From: Pseudeuparius sepicola
Lineage: Eukaryota > Arthropoda > Insecta > Coleoptera > Anthribidae
DNA: 64,000 nucleotides
Reading direction: 5' to 3'
Assembly (NCBI GenBank): GCA_963920635.1
Contig: OY987308.1
Location: 1,864,225-1,928,224 of the forward strand
Every line of letters begins with the position of its first letter. Position 1 is the stretch's first letter. The notes beneath the pieces are model-generated. The model did not search any database and was not told the DNA's origin. It saw only the letters and a list, made by a program, of their open reading frames with translations. This document shows positions 63,361 through 64,000 of the stretch, piece by piece. Made by a program: the position numbers and the translations under genes.

Positions 63361-64000
63361 CAAGAGACGTTTATTAACATCCACATTTATTTTAACGTTA
63401 GTACAGTTTGTGTCTGCAAACGATGAACACAGTGTATAAGTGGAGCAGAGACCTTTGAAAATCACTCGTGACATTTTTAAAGTAGGGAGCAAATAATACA
63501 ATTTCAAATATCTATTATACTAATCGATTGTGTTTGCTTTTTACATTCAAACTAGAGTTCAGTGTTCTGGTTTCGTTATTTATTAGTATAGACGTTCTTG
63601 GAAACTACAATTAATGTCTTATAACATAGACTCTTTAACTATTTATAACAGAAGCGAAAATATCAGTAACCCTTGACTTGATCATAATTTATTAATAGAT
63701 ATAGTGTATAGTATATTTCATTAAGAGTCTGGAAATAAAGATTTTTACCGTCTGAGGCGCAGCCGAAAACGGGAAGTCATGCAAGCACGGAAAAATCTAT
63801 TTGTGGACGTGTAATAAACGATATTTTTTATTATACTTCTTTGAAAACGGAAACTTAAAACATTTTATCGGCATACTATAATAAATTTAATTGACAAAAA
63901 ATAAACAATGCAGACAATATAGTGTTTGGTATGTATGATGCGTTTCCATGGTTACTCTCAAATTATTTCAAAGGTGCTTTGTTGTAAATTAGTTATTGTC
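63361..64000. other. Unassigned A+T-rich end of window
   Basis: No gene recognised. 63746-63800 (ACCGTCTGAGGCGCAGCCGA, GCAAGCACGGAAAAATC) is compositionally distinct and may be part of a repeat, but no partner exists in this window. Confidence 0.3.

Overview
This is a eukaryotic, A+T-rich, repeat-dominated window with the signature of an arthropod genome, most probably an insect. The basis is the mixture of families: mariner-type DDE transposase remnants, hAT elements with 8-bp target duplications, Helitron-type helicase debris, and dozens of foldback sequences with termini of the form TACAGGGTG. The order of insect cannot be fixed from the sequence. No complete host protein-coding gene was recognised in 64 kb. 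Most open frames are accidental readings of repeats.

Layout. 1-4628 is the right end of a ~450-bp satellite (10.3 monomers), followed by a short G+C-rich junction. 4.9-9.7 kb holds local duplications, including an exact four-copy 394-bp tandem array. 10.2-15.5 kb is rich in Helitron-like debris: a PIF1-type helicase C-terminus, a four-copy 122-bp array, and tails carrying TTAAATAAAAGCTT. 16.2 kb has a tRNA-Pro-like locus with an Ala (TGC) anticodon, next to a 535-bp hAT MITE with an 8-bp target duplication. 19.0-23.7 kb is a giant inverted repeat holding a mariner-type transposase fragment and a nested hAT element. 24.3-32.6 kb has more foldbacks, three further hAT insertions (one truncated) and a 5S rRNA-like stretch.

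33.4-46.4 kb contains two copies of a composite foldback-within-foldback, several MITEs and the fifth hAT insertion. 36.5-37.5 kb is the least repetitive stretch and has the only plausible host micro-ORF (55 aa, minus strand). 47-49.3 kb holds another transposase relic and a 1.1-kb palindrome. 50.4 kb has a degenerate THAP-domain start. 52.9-57.0 kb has a 21-bp minisatellite and an 871-bp tandem array with alternating variants. 57.5-64 kb has nested MITE-like elements, Helitron debris, an almost perfect 1.19-kb palindrome and a third mariner-type transposase pseudogene.

The most interesting item is the hAT family at 21.9, 28.5, 30.3, 31.4 and 41.9 kb. Its two least-deleted copies carry an array of in-phase 5-bp heat-shock-element modules directly upstream of a TATATAAG box and an A-rich leader. 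This looks like a captured or convergent heat-shock promoter. The other two internally complete copies lost it through two different deletions. All four share one internal deletion that fuses an N-terminal fragment, out of frame, to the hATC dimerisation domain, so they depend on a transposase from elsewhere.
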